Origin: ZC4RG20 sp963782445
GTDB taxonomy: Bacteria > Pseudomonadota > Gammaproteobacteria > Steroidobacterales > Rariloculaceae
Assembly: GCA_963782445.1 (NCBI GenBank)
Contig: CAWAJM010000001.1
Coordinates: 3,534,001 to 3,598,000, forward strand
Length of the DNA: 64,000 nucleotides
Direction: 5' to 3'
Shown here: in pieces, positions 47,779 to 56,308 of the stretch
How positions within the stretch are numbered: position 1 is the stretch's first letter
Layout: every line of letters begins with the position of its first letter
The notes under the pieces: model-generated
What the model saw: the letters and a program-made list of their open reading frames with translations, nothing else
The model's database searches: none
Told to the model about the DNA's origin: nothing
Program-made: the position numbers and the translations under genes

Positions 47779-48024
47779 ATGTCCGTCAAGTCCACGATCC
47801 TGGCCCAGTTCCAAGAGGTCGCCAAGGAATCCAACGTCGAGCTCGCGCCGCTGACCGACGACCTGCTGCTCACGGAGTCCGGGCTCGACTCGCTGTGGTT
47901 CGCCATCGTGGTCGCCCGGCTCGAGGACGAGCTCGGCACCGATCCGTTCGCGGATCTCGAGGACAACCGCTTCCCCGTCACCCTCGGCGATTTCATCCAG
48001 ATATACCAAGATGCCATTGCCTGA
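47779..48024 (+). CDS. Acyl carrier protein (ligase/SDR operon)
   Basis: 81 residues, phosphopantetheine site Ser38 in SGLDSLWFAIVVARLED, with Trp following Leu, unlike AcpP. Its stop codon lies 14 bases inside the next gene, so it is co-translated with the ligase that probably loads it. A GAGGAAA sequence lies just upstream of the ATG. Confidence 0.9.
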   Translation: MSVKSTILAQFQEVAKESNVELAPLTDDLLLTESGLDSLWFAIVVARLEDELGTDPFADLEDNRFPVTLGDFIQIYQDAIA

Positions 48025-49405
48025 AGCGCGCGCGCTTTGGGACGGACTCAACCACTCCGAGCAGCTTCCCGGTCGCGCGCTGTATGGCGCTGAAAAGAGC
48101 GTCGCGCTCGACGAGCTCGCGCGCGGCACCTGCCTCGGCGGCCGGCTCGCCGAGCTGCGCGGCGGCGCCGTGTTGCTCGCAACGCGCAGCCAACTCGCCA
48201 CGGCGGTCGCACTCATCGAGGCCGACGGCCTCGCCCGCCGCCTCGTTCTCTGTCCTCCTGATCTCGCGCTCGAGCATCTGAGCGCCGTCGTCGCGACCGC
48301 CGAGGTCGACGCGGCCGTGACCGACCGCGCGGACGTCGCCGAACGCTTGGCGGCACTCGGCGTTGCGACGCGGATCGAGCCGAGCGCTCGCGCCGCCGCG
48401 GGCGGCATCGAGCGCGGCCAGCCTTTGCCCACCGAATGGATTTTGTTCACGTCGGGCACGACCGGTGTCCCCAAAATGGTCGTGCACAGCCTCGGCAGCC
48501 TCGCGGGCGCAATCCGGCCCGGCAGCGCGCTCGCGAGCCCGGCGGTCTGGTGCACCCACTACGACATTCGCCGCTTCGGCGGCCTGCAGATCTTTCTGCG
48601 CGCCGTGCTCGGCGGCGGCTCGCTCGTGCTCTCGAGCGCCGACGAGCCGCTTGCCGATTTCCTCGAGCGTGCGGGCGCGCGCGGCGTGACGCATATGACG
48701 GGCACGCCTTCGCATTGGCGCCGAGTGCTCATGAGCCCCGCCGCGCGCCGCGTCGCGCCGCGCTACGTCCGCCTCTCCGGCGAGATCGCGGACCAGGCCG
48801 TGCTCGACAGCCTGGCCGCGTTCTACTCGGCGTCGCAGGTCTCGCATGCGTTTGCATCGACCGAGGCCGGCGTCGCGTTCGAGGTCGACGACGGCCTGGC
48901 GGGATTCCCGGCCGCGCTCGTCGGGCCACGCGACGCGGACGTGCAGCTTCGCGTGGTCGACGGCACGCTGCGTATCCGCTCGCCGCGCATGGCGCGGCGC
49001 TATCTGGGCACGCAGGACAAGCCGCTCGTCGACGCGGAAGGCTTCATCGACACGGGCGACGCGGTCGAGCTCCGCGACGGCCGCTACTACTTCGTCGGCC
49101 GCCGCGGCGGCATCATCAACGTCGGCGGGCTCAAAGTGCATCCGGAGGAGGTCGAGGCCGTGATCAATCGTCACCCGCACGTGCGCATGTCGCTCGTGAA
49201 GGCGCGCAAGAATCCGATCACGGGCGCCCTCGTCGTCGCCGAGGTCGTGCTCACCCCCGACGCCGGGGACGAGGCGGCCGTGCGGGACGAGGTTCTCGCG
49301 GCCTGCCGGGAGGGTTTGGCCGCTCACAAGGTGCCGGCCTCGATCCGCTTCGTGCCGACCTTGGCGCTCACGCCGGCCGGCAAGGTGGCGCGCGCCGATG
49401 CGTAA
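48011..49405 (+). CDS. Adenylate-forming acyl-ACP/CoA ligase (short type)
   Basis: 464 residues, about 50-80 shorter than ordinary acyl-CoA synthetases because the N-terminal region is reduced. Phosphate loop ILFTSGTTGVPKMVVHS (about 143-159), SHAFASTEAGVAFEV, the hinge and gate RYYFVGRRGGIINVGGLKVHPEE, and catalytic Lys in PAGKVARAD. It likely activates an acid and hands it to the carrier protein encoded just upstream. It overlaps the SDR gene by eight bases. Substrate unknown. Confidence 0.9.
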   Translation: MPLPEARALWDGLNHSEQLPGRALYGAEKSVALDELARGTCLGGRLAELRGGAVLLATRSQLATAVALIEADGLARRLVLCPPDLALEHLSAVVATAEVDAAVTDRADVAERLAALGVATRIEPSARAAAGGIERGQPLPTEWILFTSGTTGVPKMVVHSLGSLAGAIRPGSALASPAVWCTHYDIRRFGGLQIFLRAVLGGGSLVLSSADEPLADFLERAGARGVTHMTGTPSHWRRVLMSPAARRVAPRYVRLSGEIADQAVLDSLAAFYSASQVSHAFASTEAGVAFEVDDGLAGFPAALVGPRDADVQLRVVDGTLRIRSPRMARRYLGTQDKPLVDAEGFIDTGDAVELRDGRYYFVGRRGGIINVGGLKVHPEEVEAVINRHPHVRMSLVKARKNPITGALVVAEVVLTPDAGDEAAVRDEVLAACREGLAAHKVPASIRFVPTLALTPAGKVARADA

Positions 49406-50132
49406 CGTCATCGTGACGGGCGGCAGCCGCGGGCTCGGGCTCGGGATCGGCCGCGCGCTGACCGCGGCCGGCTATCGCGTCATCGCCGTGGCACGTAAGG
49501 AGAACGAGGCCCTCACGCAGGCGATGCGCGAGACGGCGGCCGCCGGCGGGGCACTGCACTTCGTGCCCTGCGACTTGGCCGATACCGCGGCACTCCCGGC
49601 ACTCGTCAAGGCCGTGCGCAAGGAGCACGGCTCGCTCTACGGCCTCGTCAACAATGCGGGTCTCGGTACGGGCGGCTTGCTCGCGACGATGCAGGATGCG
49701 GAGATCGAGCGGCTCGTCCGGCTCAACACCGTCTCCGTCATCCTGCTCACGAAGTACGTCCTGCGCGCCATGATGGCCGACGGCGGCGGTGGGCGCATCG
49801 TCAACATGTCCTCGATCGTGAGCTCGACGGGATTCAAGGGGCTCTCGGTCTACAGCGCGACGAAGGCTTCGCTCGTCGGCTTCACGCGCTCGCTCGCGCG
49901 CGAGGTCGGGGCGCTCGGCATCACCGTCAACGCCGTCGCGCCGGGCTTCGTGGACACGGACATGACCGAGAGCCTCGGCGTCGAGCAGCGCGACCGAATC
50001 GCGCGGCGCAGCGCACTCAAGCGCCTCGCGGACGTCGAGGACATCGCCAACGCCGTCGAGTATCTGCTCTCGGACAAGGCCAAGAACGTGACGGGGACCA
50101 CGCTGACCGTGGACGCCGGCGGGACGGCGTGA
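49398..50132 (+). CDS. SDR family oxidoreductase (FabG-like)
   Basis: 244 residues, classical short-chain dehydrogenase. NAD(P)-binding TGGSRGLGLGIGRAL, the NNAG motif, catalytic Ser in MSSIVSSTGFKG and the YSATK Tyr-Lys pair; C-terminus NVTGTTLTVDAGGTA. A basic residue right after the glycine motif (GGSRG) favours NADPH. Third gene of the carrier-protein operon; probably reduces a 3-ketoacyl group on that carrier. Confidence 0.92.
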   Translation: MRNVIVTGGSRGLGLGIGRALTAAGYRVIAVARKENEALTQAMRETAAAGGALHFVPCDLADTAALPALVKAVRKEHGSLYGLVNNAGLGTGGLLATMQDAEIERLVRLNTVSVILLTKYVLRAMMADGGGGRIVNMSSIVSSTGFKGLSVYSATKASLVGFTRSLAREVGALGITVNAVAPGFVDTDMTESLGVEQRDRIARRSALKRLADVEDIANAVEYLLSDKAKNVTGTTLTVDAGGTA

Positions 50133-50189
50133 CCGAAAAAGGGGTCAGAGCCCTTTTTCGCCGAAAAAGGGCTCTGACCCCTTTTTCGG
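50133..50189. repeat. Palindromic repeat unit (GGGGTCAGAGCCC family), copy 4, arms abutting
   Basis: The arms CCGAAAAAGGGGTCAGAGCC... (50133-50160) and their complement (50161-50189) touch with no spacer, and a further half word CCCCTTTTTCGGC follows (50190-50202). The unit begins one base after the SDR stop codon and contains the stop codon and last codons of the convergent acyl-CoA synthetase. It can fold as a strong bidirectional terminator. Confidence 0.87.
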
Positions 50190-52004
50190 CCCCTTTTTCG
50201 GCAGCCCCTCCGTCCGGATCTTCTCGTAAAGCGCCGCATCGAGCCGCAGGTAGGCCCCGTGCCCCGCGTCATCGACGTACAAGGCATCCTCGGTCGCCCG
50301 CGGGTCGTAACCCGCCCGCACATACTCCTGCGTCCTCGGCTTAAAGGTCCCCGTCGCTTCCATGCGACTCAGGATCCGCACGAACAACGGCCGCGCATAC
50401 TCCGGCAGCCGCCGCGCGAGCTCGGCGCGCAAAACGCCGAAATCGAAGCCGTCCTCGAGGACCATGGCCGCCATCCCCGCGCGCCCATCGGCTCCCGGCA
50501 CCTCGACGCCGAACACGACGGCTTCGGCTACACCGGGGCAAGCGCACAGCGCCTCGGCGACCTCGGCCGTCGAGACGTTCTCGCCCTTCCAGCGAAACGT
50601 CGCGCCGACCCGATCCACGAAATAGAAGTACCCGGCGCGGTCGCGCCGCATGAGATCGCCGCTGCGGTACCAGGCGTCGCCCGCGGCGAACACGTTCCTC
50701 AGCACCTTCTTGGCCGAGGCGCCTTCGTCCGTGTAACCCTCGAAGCGCCCGCCGTCCGCCGCGTCTCCGGCGATCGGGCTGATTGCCTCGCCCGGCTCGT
50801 CGGCCTCGCACTTCATGCACAGGCCATCGTCGCCGCGCACGGGCTCGCCCGTCTCGAGGTCGAGCTTGACGAGCGCGACCTTCACGCGATGGGCCAGAAA
50901 CGACGGAATGCGGCCGATGGCGCCCGGCTTGCCTTCACAGTTGTAAAGCGAAAAGTTCGCCTCGGTCGCCGCGTAGAACTCGAGAATGCGCGGGATACCG
51001 AACCGCTCTTTGAACGGTCCCCACACGTCGGGCCGCAGCCCGTTGCCGCAGGCGAGCCGCAATCGATGCTCCCGCTCGCGCGGGTGCGCGGGGCTGTTGA
51101 CGAGATAGCGGCACAGCTCGCCGATGTATTGGAACAGGGTGCAGTCGAAGGCGACGACCTCGTCCCAAAATGCGCTGGCCGAGAAGCGCGGCCGGATGAC
51201 GACCGAGCCGCCCGTGACGAGCGCCGCACCAACGGCCACGACACCGCCGACGCTGTGATACATCGGCAGGCAGTTGTACACGCGGTCCGCGGGGCTCGTG
51301 TGCGCGAGGCCCGCGAACCAGTGGCTCCACTGCATGACGCGGTAGTGGCTCACGTTCGCCGCCTTAGGCAGGCCGGTCGTGCCCGAGGTGTAGATGCAGA
51401 GCGCTCGGTTGCGCAGCGTCGGCAACGGACACTCGGCCGCCTCGAGCGGCTCGCCGGCGAGCTCGGCCGCCGCGGCGTCGATGCGCGGCATGGCGGCACG
51501 GGCGCCGGAAGCGGCGCCCTCCACCCCGTCGCCATGTGCCCACGCTTCGACCTCGGCCCCGAGCCGCGCCCTGACCCCCTCGTACGCATCACCGAACTCC
51601 GCCCCGACGATGACGCGCGTCGGCGAGACGACGCCGAGCGAGTGTGCCAGCGAGTCGCCGACTAGGTTCGTGTTGATGAGCGCGACCGCCGCGCCGGCGC
51701 GCGCAAGTCCCAGCCAGAGCGCCAGATAGTCGCAGCGGTTTGCCATAAGCAAGCCGACGGACTCCCCCGGCGCGATGCCCGCGGCGCGCGCCCAGCGCGC
51801 GTAGCGATTCGCGCGCGCCGCGAGCTCCCGGTACGTCACCGTCCCATCGTCGTCGATGAGCGCCGGGGCATCGCCGAAGCGCACGGCCAGCTCGTCCACG
51901 ACGATCGGCAGCGTGCGTGTCGGCGCCCGGCCTATGGACGCCGTCATTTCGAGCGCCCGGACCCAGTCCTTCAGCGCCGAGGGCTTGTCGGTTTGTTTCT
52001 CCAC
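50145..52004 (-). CDS. FATP/ACSVL-type long-chain acyl-CoA synthetase
   Basis: 619 residues, adenylate-forming fatty acyl-CoA synthetase of the very-long-chain/fatty acid transport protein class. ATP loop ALCIYTSGTTGLPKAANVSHY (about 205-225), EFYAATEANFSLYN, and the conserved YFYFVDRVGATFRWKGENVSTAEV. The family motif DAxxxxR-type end is normal up to LRLDAALYEKI; the last 19 residues (LPKKGPKKGSEPFFGEKGL) come from the palindromic repeat and are unrelated to the family. It is convergent with the SDR gene, 12 bases between stops. Start ATG 52004. Confidence 0.92.
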   Translation of the reverse strand: MEKQTDKPSALKDWVRALEMTASIGRAPTRTLPIVVDELAVRFGDAPALIDDDGTVTYRELAARANRYARWARAAGIAPGESVGLLMANRCDYLALWLGLARAGAAVALINTNLVGDSLAHSLGVVSPTRVIVGAEFGDAYEGVRARLGAEVEAWAHGDGVEGAASGARAAMPRIDAAAAELAGEPLEAAECPLPTLRNRALCIYTSGTTGLPKAANVSHYRVMQWSHWFAGLAHTSPADRVYNCLPMYHSVGGVVAVGAALVTGGSVVIRPRFSASAFWDEVVAFDCTLFQYIGELCRYLVNSPAHPREREHRLRLACGNGLRPDVWGPFKERFGIPRILEFYAATEANFSLYNCEGKPGAIGRIPSFLAHRVKVALVKLDLETGEPVRGDDGLCMKCEADEPGEAISPIAGDAADGGRFEGYTDEGASAKKVLRNVFAAGDAWYRSGDLMRRDRAGYFYFVDRVGATFRWKGENVSTAEVAEALCACPGVAEAVVFGVEVPGADGRAGMAAMVLEDGFDFGVLRAELARRLPEYARPLFVRILSRMEATGTFKPRTQEYVRAGYDPRATEDALYVDDAGHGAYLRLDAALYEKIRTEGLPKKGPKKGSEPFFGEKGL

Positions 52005-52106
52005 GTACCTGCCTTACAGTGCTCGCGCGAGCGCCCGCGACCCGGGAACATCTCGCGGATCGGCGCCGGCTCTGGTCTAATTGTCGCCTTCGAGGAGGAG
52101 CATGCC

Positions 52107-52490
52107 ATGACGGACCGCACGGAGATCGAAACGCTGCTGCACCGGCTCTACGACGCCCGGGCGCGCGGCGATCTCGACGGCGTCTGCGCGACCTTCACGA
52201 GCGACGCTCGATTCGAGCTCGCGGGTGCGAGCAACGGGGCACCGCTCACGATGAAGGCCATCGGCGCGGAGAAGTACCGCCCGCTGCTCGCCATCATGAT
52301 CCGGACCTTCAAGTTCCGCGAGCACGAGATCGTCGCGATGCTCGTCGACGGCGATCGGGCGGCGGTCCAATGGCGCGCCGAGATCCATTCGCGCATCACC
52401 GGAACCACGGTGCCGACGGAGCTCGTCAACGTCATCGAGATTCGGGAGGGTCGCATCGCCTCGTACATGGAGTTCTTCGTGCCGCGTTGA
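52107..52490 (+). CDS. SnoaL-like/ketosteroid isomerase-fold protein
   Basis: 127 residues, NTF2-like fold: helix MTDRTEIETLLHRLYDARARGD, then DARFELAGASNGAPL, and strands ending in VNVIEIREGRIASYMEFFVPR. Members are small enzymes or binding proteins of diverse function. GAGGAGGAG lies about nine bases before ATG 52107. It stands between two leftward genes. Confidence 0.85.
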   Translation: MTDRTEIETLLHRLYDARARGDLDGVCATFTSDARFELAGASNGAPLTMKAIGAEKYRPLLAIMIRTFKFREHEIVAMLVDGDRAAVQWRAEIHSRITGTTVPTELVNVIEIREGRIASYMEFFVPR

Positions 52491-52512
52491 TCGGCGGCCG
52501 CAAGCCCCCGGT

Positions 52513-53442
52513 TCAGCCGAGCGCCTCCCCGACCGCGGCGCCGGCCGCTTCGACGATCGCGCGAGCTTTGGGGATCGCGCCCGCCATCGCGTAGAAGTGA
52601 TGAATCATGCCTTCGTGGCAGGTATGGCGCACCGCAACGCCGGCCGCGGCCAGCGCCTCCGCATACGCTTGCCCTTCGTCTTTGAGCGGATCGAATTCCG
52701 CCGTGTGCACGTGCGCCGGCGGCAGGCCCGCGAAGTCGAGCGCGCAGAGCGGGGAGATGCGGGGATCGGCGAGATCTGCATCGGCACAGTAGCGTTCGAT
52801 GGCCCAGTCGAGCGTCGCCCGGTCCACGAAGTAGCCCTGCCCGAACGCCTGCCAGGACTCCGTCCCGCCGCGCAAGTCCGTGACCGGGCAGAGCAGCAGC
52901 TGCAGCGCGACCGGCGGGCCGGCCTCCGAGCGCGCCGCCTGGCACAGTGCTGCGGCCAGCGTCGCGCCGTGCGAGTCGCCGCCGACTGCGAGGCGCGCGC
53001 TGTCGATCCCGAGCGTGGCGGAGTGCTCGGCCGCCCAACGCAACGCCAGCGCCGCATCTTCGAGCGCCGCTGGAAACGGATGCTCCGGGGCCAGACGATA
53101 GTCCACCGACACGAGGCGGCAGCCGCTCGAGTTCGCGAGCAAACGACATAGCCCGTCGTGCGTTTCGAGTCCGCCGTAAACGCCCATACCACCATGGAAA
53201 TAGACGAGACCGGGAGAGAAGGGCCCCGCTTCAAGCGGTGTATAGACGCGAATGCGCAGCCCGCCCTCGCCGCCGATCACGCGATCCTCGATCGCAGCAA
53301 CCACTTCGCTGTTGACGTCCACGGTCTGCGCGAGCCGCTCCATCGCCTCGCGCAACCGCCGCGCATCTGGAATACCTGCATCAGACGAAGGGCCCGCCGC
53401 TGCCATGCCGAGAAGCCTTCGCGCGTGCGGATCGAGTGGCAT
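52513..53442 (-). CDS. Alpha/beta hydrolase (HSL-type esterase)
   Basis: 309 residues, hormone-sensitive lipase family. The oxyanion segment is VYFHGGMGVYGGLETHD, with HGGM where HGGG is usual. Nucleophile GGDSHGATLAAAL (GDSHG instead of GDSAG), Asp and His of the triad near FDPLKDEGQAYAEAL and GMIHHFY. Likely hydrolyses short acyl esters. Convergent with the SnoaL-like gene and divergent-free from the carrier-protein gene downstream. Confidence 0.9.
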   Translation of the reverse strand: MPLDPHARRLLGMAAAGPSSDAGIPDARRLREAMERLAQTVDVNSEVVAAIEDRVIGGEGGLRIRVYTPLEAGPFSPGLVYFHGGMGVYGGLETHDGLCRLLANSSGCRLVSVDYRLAPEHPFPAALEDAALALRWAAEHSATLGIDSARLAVGGDSHGATLAAALCQAARSEAGPPVALQLLLCPVTDLRGGTESWQAFGQGYFVDRATLDWAIERYCADADLADPRISPLCALDFAGLPPAHVHTAEFDPLKDEGQAYAEALAAAGVAVRHTCHEGMIHHFYAMAGAIPKARAIVEAAGAAVGEALG

Positions 53443-53536
53443 GATTACCCGTTCCTTCGTTTCGACATTTGCAAATGCAGAACTTCTTCTTGCGAACCGC
53501 CGAAGACCGCTGCAAAGTGCACGCGTTGCCCGCGCA

Positions 53537-53800
53537 TCATTTCGGCTGCAAGAATGCGACGAGCACGCTGATGGCCTCGATGGATCGGAAGTTGGCGGGA
53601 TTGATGCTTTCCTCGGGCACCGTGACGTCGAATTCGGCCTCGACTGATAACACGAGGTTGATCATGTCGAGCGACGTGAGCCCCGCCTGGCGCAGATCGT
53701 CCGTAGGCTCTACGGCGCGGTCGATCGAGCGCTGGGCGAGTAGACGCCGCACGACGACGGTCACCCTTGCTTCGGGCGGGGAATTTGCACTGTCAGACAT
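53537..53800 (-). CDS. Carrier protein of the amino acid:carrier protein ligase locus
   Basis: 87 residues. Phosphopantetheine site Ser43 in QAGLTSLDMINLVLSVEAEF, then VPEESINPANFRSIEAISVL. The GLTSLD motif with Met/Ile after it is close to carriers served by aminoacyl-tRNA synthetase-like ligases. It is transcribed away from the dehydrogenase gene across a 294-base gap; the ligase is encoded 1.9 kb away. Start ATG 53800 fits; the frame upstream is not family-like. Expected to bear an aminoacyl thioester. Confidence 0.9.
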   Translation of the reverse strand: MSDSANSPPEARVTVVVRRLLAQRSIDRAVEPTDDLRQAGLTSLDMINLVLSVEAEFDVTVPEESINPANFRSIEAISVLVAFLQPK

Positions 53801-54094
53801 GATAATTTTCGAGCGAATCCGGTGTCGGAGTTTTTTACGGAAGTGCCCGCAACGCCTTGTGCTTCGCGGGTCTTCTGTGATCTGTGTCCTAGACGCAAAG
53901 TATATGCGTCGGCATCGTAGCGTTCGCGATTCGACTTCACAATTACAGCCCTGTGGAGCGGGCTCAGCGAACGCCGTCCGCAGGTCAGCCGCCGGTAGGA
54001 TCAACAAGCGAATGACCATGGGGGCTCCGGGGTCGTTCGGAACAGGAAAAGAGCCGTCTTCTCGAATTTTTCAGTATGCGCAGAGGCCGTCGTA
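53801..54094. other. Divergent promoter region of the carrier-protein/dehydrogenase locus
   Basis: 294 bases between the divergent starts. A+T rises at 53800-53830 and 53890-53950 (AAAGTATATGCG, TTCACAATTACAG), the probable promoters. I see no terminator, sigma-54 site or riboswitch. Confidence 0.45.
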
Positions 54095-55312
54095 ATGAAT
54101 GAAACCGCGCTCGAGCCGTTCGACGACGAGACGCCCACGCGCCGCGTCCGCGTCGCCCGCGAGAACCTTCACCAACGCGCGGAGCGCGCCGCCGTCGCGG
54201 CGGGCTCATACGCCGATGCCGTAGACCGCGAGGCGCGCTTCCCGGCCGAGATGCTCGAGGCAGCGCAAGCCGAGCGGCTGCTGGGCATGCAGGTCCCGGT
54301 CGAGCTCGGCGGAGACGGCGCGAGCGTCTCGGACGTCGTCGACGCGTGCTACACGTTCGGCAGGGCCTGCGCTTCGTCCGCGATGATCTTCGCAATGCAC
54401 CAGATCATGGTGCGCATCCTGGTCCGCCACGGACGGGGCAGCGACTGGCACGAGGGGCTGCTTCGCCGCGTCGCCGACGAGCAGTTGCTGCTCGCCTCCT
54501 CGACGACGGAGAATCAGACCGGCGGCGATACGCGCACGAGCACCTGCGCCGTGGAGCTCGACGGCGGGCGCTTCTCGCTCATGAAGAACGCGACCGTCAT
54601 GTCCTACGGCGCCCAGGCGCACGGCATCCTAACGACGGCCCGACGCGCACCGGACTCGCCGCCCTCCGATCAGGTCCTCGTCGCGTTCCTAAAAGACGAC
54701 TACGAGCTCGAGCGCATCGTCGAATGGGACACCCTCGGCATGCGCGGCACCTGCAGCACCGGCTTCACGTTGCGCGGCACGGGCGTGCCCGAGCAGATCC
54801 TGCCCGGCCCCTACGACACGATTCACCTCGAGAGCATGGTGCCGGTGGCGCACTTGACCTGGAGCGGCGTCTGGACCGGCATCGCGGCCGGGGCCGTCGG
54901 CCGCGCCCAGACGTTCGTGCGCAACGCCGCGCGCAAGAGCGGCCAGACGCCGCCGGGCGCGGCGCACCTCACGCGCGCGGTCATGTCGCTGCGGGCGCTG
55001 CGCGGCAGCGTCGCCGCGGCGGCACAGCGCTACGAGGCCGCCGCCATGAAGGTGAACGCCCTCGGCGCGCTTGATTTCCAGACGAGCCTGAACCTGCTAA
55101 AGGTCAACTCCTCCGAGCAGGCCATCGCGACGGTCATGAGCGCGCTCCAGGCCTGCGGGCTTTCGGGCTACCGCAACGACGGCGAGTTCAGCATCTCCCG
55201 CGCGCTCAGGGACGTGCTCTCCTCGGCCATCATGATCAACAACGACCGCATCCTTGCGAGCGCCGCGAACGCGCTGCTGCTCGTCGGGGTGCCGGCGACG
55301 TTGAGGGATTGA
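54095..55312 (+). CDS. Acyl-CoA dehydrogenase homologue, probably acting on aminoacyl carrier protein
   Basis: 405 residues, flavin acyl-CoA dehydrogenase fold: N-terminal helices, ATTENQTGGDTRTSTCA-type beta domain (LLASSTTENQTGGDTR), WDTLGMRGTCSTGFTL, and C-terminal helices ending in ALQACGLSGYRNDGEFSISRALRDVLSS. Where ordinary enzymes read ...ARxxxIYEGT with the catalytic Glu, this one has SSAIMINNDRI, so the usual base is missing or moved. A dehydrogenase beside a carrier protein and an aminoacyl carrier ligase suggests oxidation of a tethered amino acid. First gene of the rightward set. Confidence 0.9.
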   Translation: MNETALEPFDDETPTRRVRVARENLHQRAERAAVAAGSYADAVDREARFPAEMLEAAQAERLLGMQVPVELGGDGASVSDVVDACYTFGRACASSAMIFAMHQIMVRILVRHGRGSDWHEGLLRRVADEQLLLASSTTENQTGGDTRTSTCAVELDGGRFSLMKNATVMSYGAQAHGILTTARRAPDSPPSDQVLVAFLKDDYELERIVEWDTLGMRGTCSTGFTLRGTGVPEQILPGPYDTIHLESMVPVAHLTWSGVWTGIAAGAVGRAQTFVRNAARKSGQTPPGAAHLTRAVMSLRALRGSVAAAAQRYEAAAMKVNALGALDFQTSLNLLKVNSSEQAIATVMSALQACGLSGYRNDGEFSISRALRDVLSSAIMINNDRILASAANALLLVGVPATLRD

Positions 55313-55321
55313 GCCCCAACG

Positions 55322-55342
55322 AGGGGTCAGAGCCCTTTTTCG
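55322..55342. repeat. Single half of the palindromic repeat, copy 5
   Basis: GAGGGGTCAGAGCCCTTTTT followed by CGA, one arm only, no inverted partner within the next 100 bases. Lies in the 69-base gap between the dehydrogenase and ligase genes and could attenuate read-through. Confidence 0.75.
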
Positions 55343-55381
55343 ATTTTAGCGAACACGCAAGAAGCGAGGTGGAAGTTCTCC

Positions 55382-56308
55382 GTGAGCACGTTATCCTCCG
55401 CCCTCGACCGGTTCTCGCCCGATCGACTCCAGTCTCTGACGACGGCCCTGCTCGCGCCCGCCGGCGCCAACGGCGTGCACGCGCGCACGGGGCTGTTCGA
55501 GCAGGTCATCGACGGCCTCACGGCCGCCATCACGGCACTGCGCCGGCCCGATGCCGAGATCATGCGCTTCCCGCCGGTCATGAGCCGCGCGCTGCTCGAG
55601 AAATCCGGCTACCACAAAAACTTCCCGCATCTGCTCGGGTGCGTCTGCAGCATGCACGGCAGCGAAGCCGAGATCCGCGGGCTCATCTCCGACGACGCGC
55701 CCGGCAACCATTGGACCGAAGCGCTCGGCGCGACGGACCTCGTGCTGACGCCCGCCGCCTGCTACCCGGTCTATCCGCTCGTCGCGGCGCGCGGCAGCGT
55801 GCCGGCCGCCGGCCACGTCATCAACGTCGCCTCCTACTGCTTCCGCAGGGAGGCCACGCACGAGCCTGGCCGCCTGCAGTCGTTCCGCATGCGCGAGTTC
55901 GTCTACATGGGCCGGCCCGAAGACGCGCAGACATTTCGCCACGGCTGGCTCGGCCGCGCCGAGGACCTCGCCAAGCGCCTGGCGCTGCCCTACCGCCTGG
56001 ACCGTGCCAGCGACCCGTTCTTCGGGCGGGTCGGCAAGCTCATGGCCGTGAGCCAGGTCGAGCAATCGCTGAAGTTCGAGTTGCTGATCCCGGTCAACTC
56101 CGAGGAGCAGCCGACGGCCTGCATGAGCTTCAACTATCATCAGGACCATTTCGGCACCACATGGGGGCTGAACACGGATGCCGGCGACGCGGCGCACACC
56201 GCTTGCGTCGCGTTCGGAGTCGACCGCCTCGGCCTTGCGCTGTTCGCGACGCACGGCCTCGACCTCGACAAGTGGCCAGAGAGTGCCCGTGAAACGCTCT
56301 CGCTCTGA
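55382..56308 (+). CDS. Amino acid:[carrier protein] ligase (class II aaRS-like)
   Basis: 308 residues, GTG start. A truncated relative of seryl-tRNA synthetase lacking the tRNA-binding coiled-coil arm. Motif 2 is visible as SYCFRREATHEPGRLQSFRM followed by REF, and motif 3 as FGVDRLGLALFATHG. Cys127 (TPAACYPVYPL), Glu172 (RMREF) and Cys275 (HTACVAFGVDRL) fit the zinc ligands known for the Bradyrhizobium amino acid:carrier protein ligases. Those enzymes adenylate glycine or alanine and load it on a dedicated carrier instead of tRNA. The cognate carrier is probably 53537-53800. Its 3' end overlaps the PLP enzyme gene by 20 bases. Confidence 0.93.
   Translation: MSTLSSALDRFSPDRLQSLTTALLAPAGANGVHARTGLFEQVIDGLTAAITALRRPDAEIMRFPPVMSRALLEKSGYHKNFPHLLGCVCSMHGSEAEIRGLISDDAPGNHWTEALGATDLVLTPAACYPVYPLVAARGSVPAAGHVINVASYCFRREATHEPGRLQSFRMREFVYMGRPEDAQTFRHGWLGRAEDLAKRLALPYRLDRASDPFFGRVGKLMAVSQVEQSLKFELLIPVNSEEQPTACMSFNYHQDHFGTTWGLNTDAGDAAHTACVAFGVDRLGLALFATHGLDLDKWPESARETLSL

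Noticed and set aside
56100..56300. SAM riboswitch or methionine operator ahead of the O-acylhomoserine-type enzyme
   Set aside because: The gene overlaps the ligase gene, so there is no leader for such an element.
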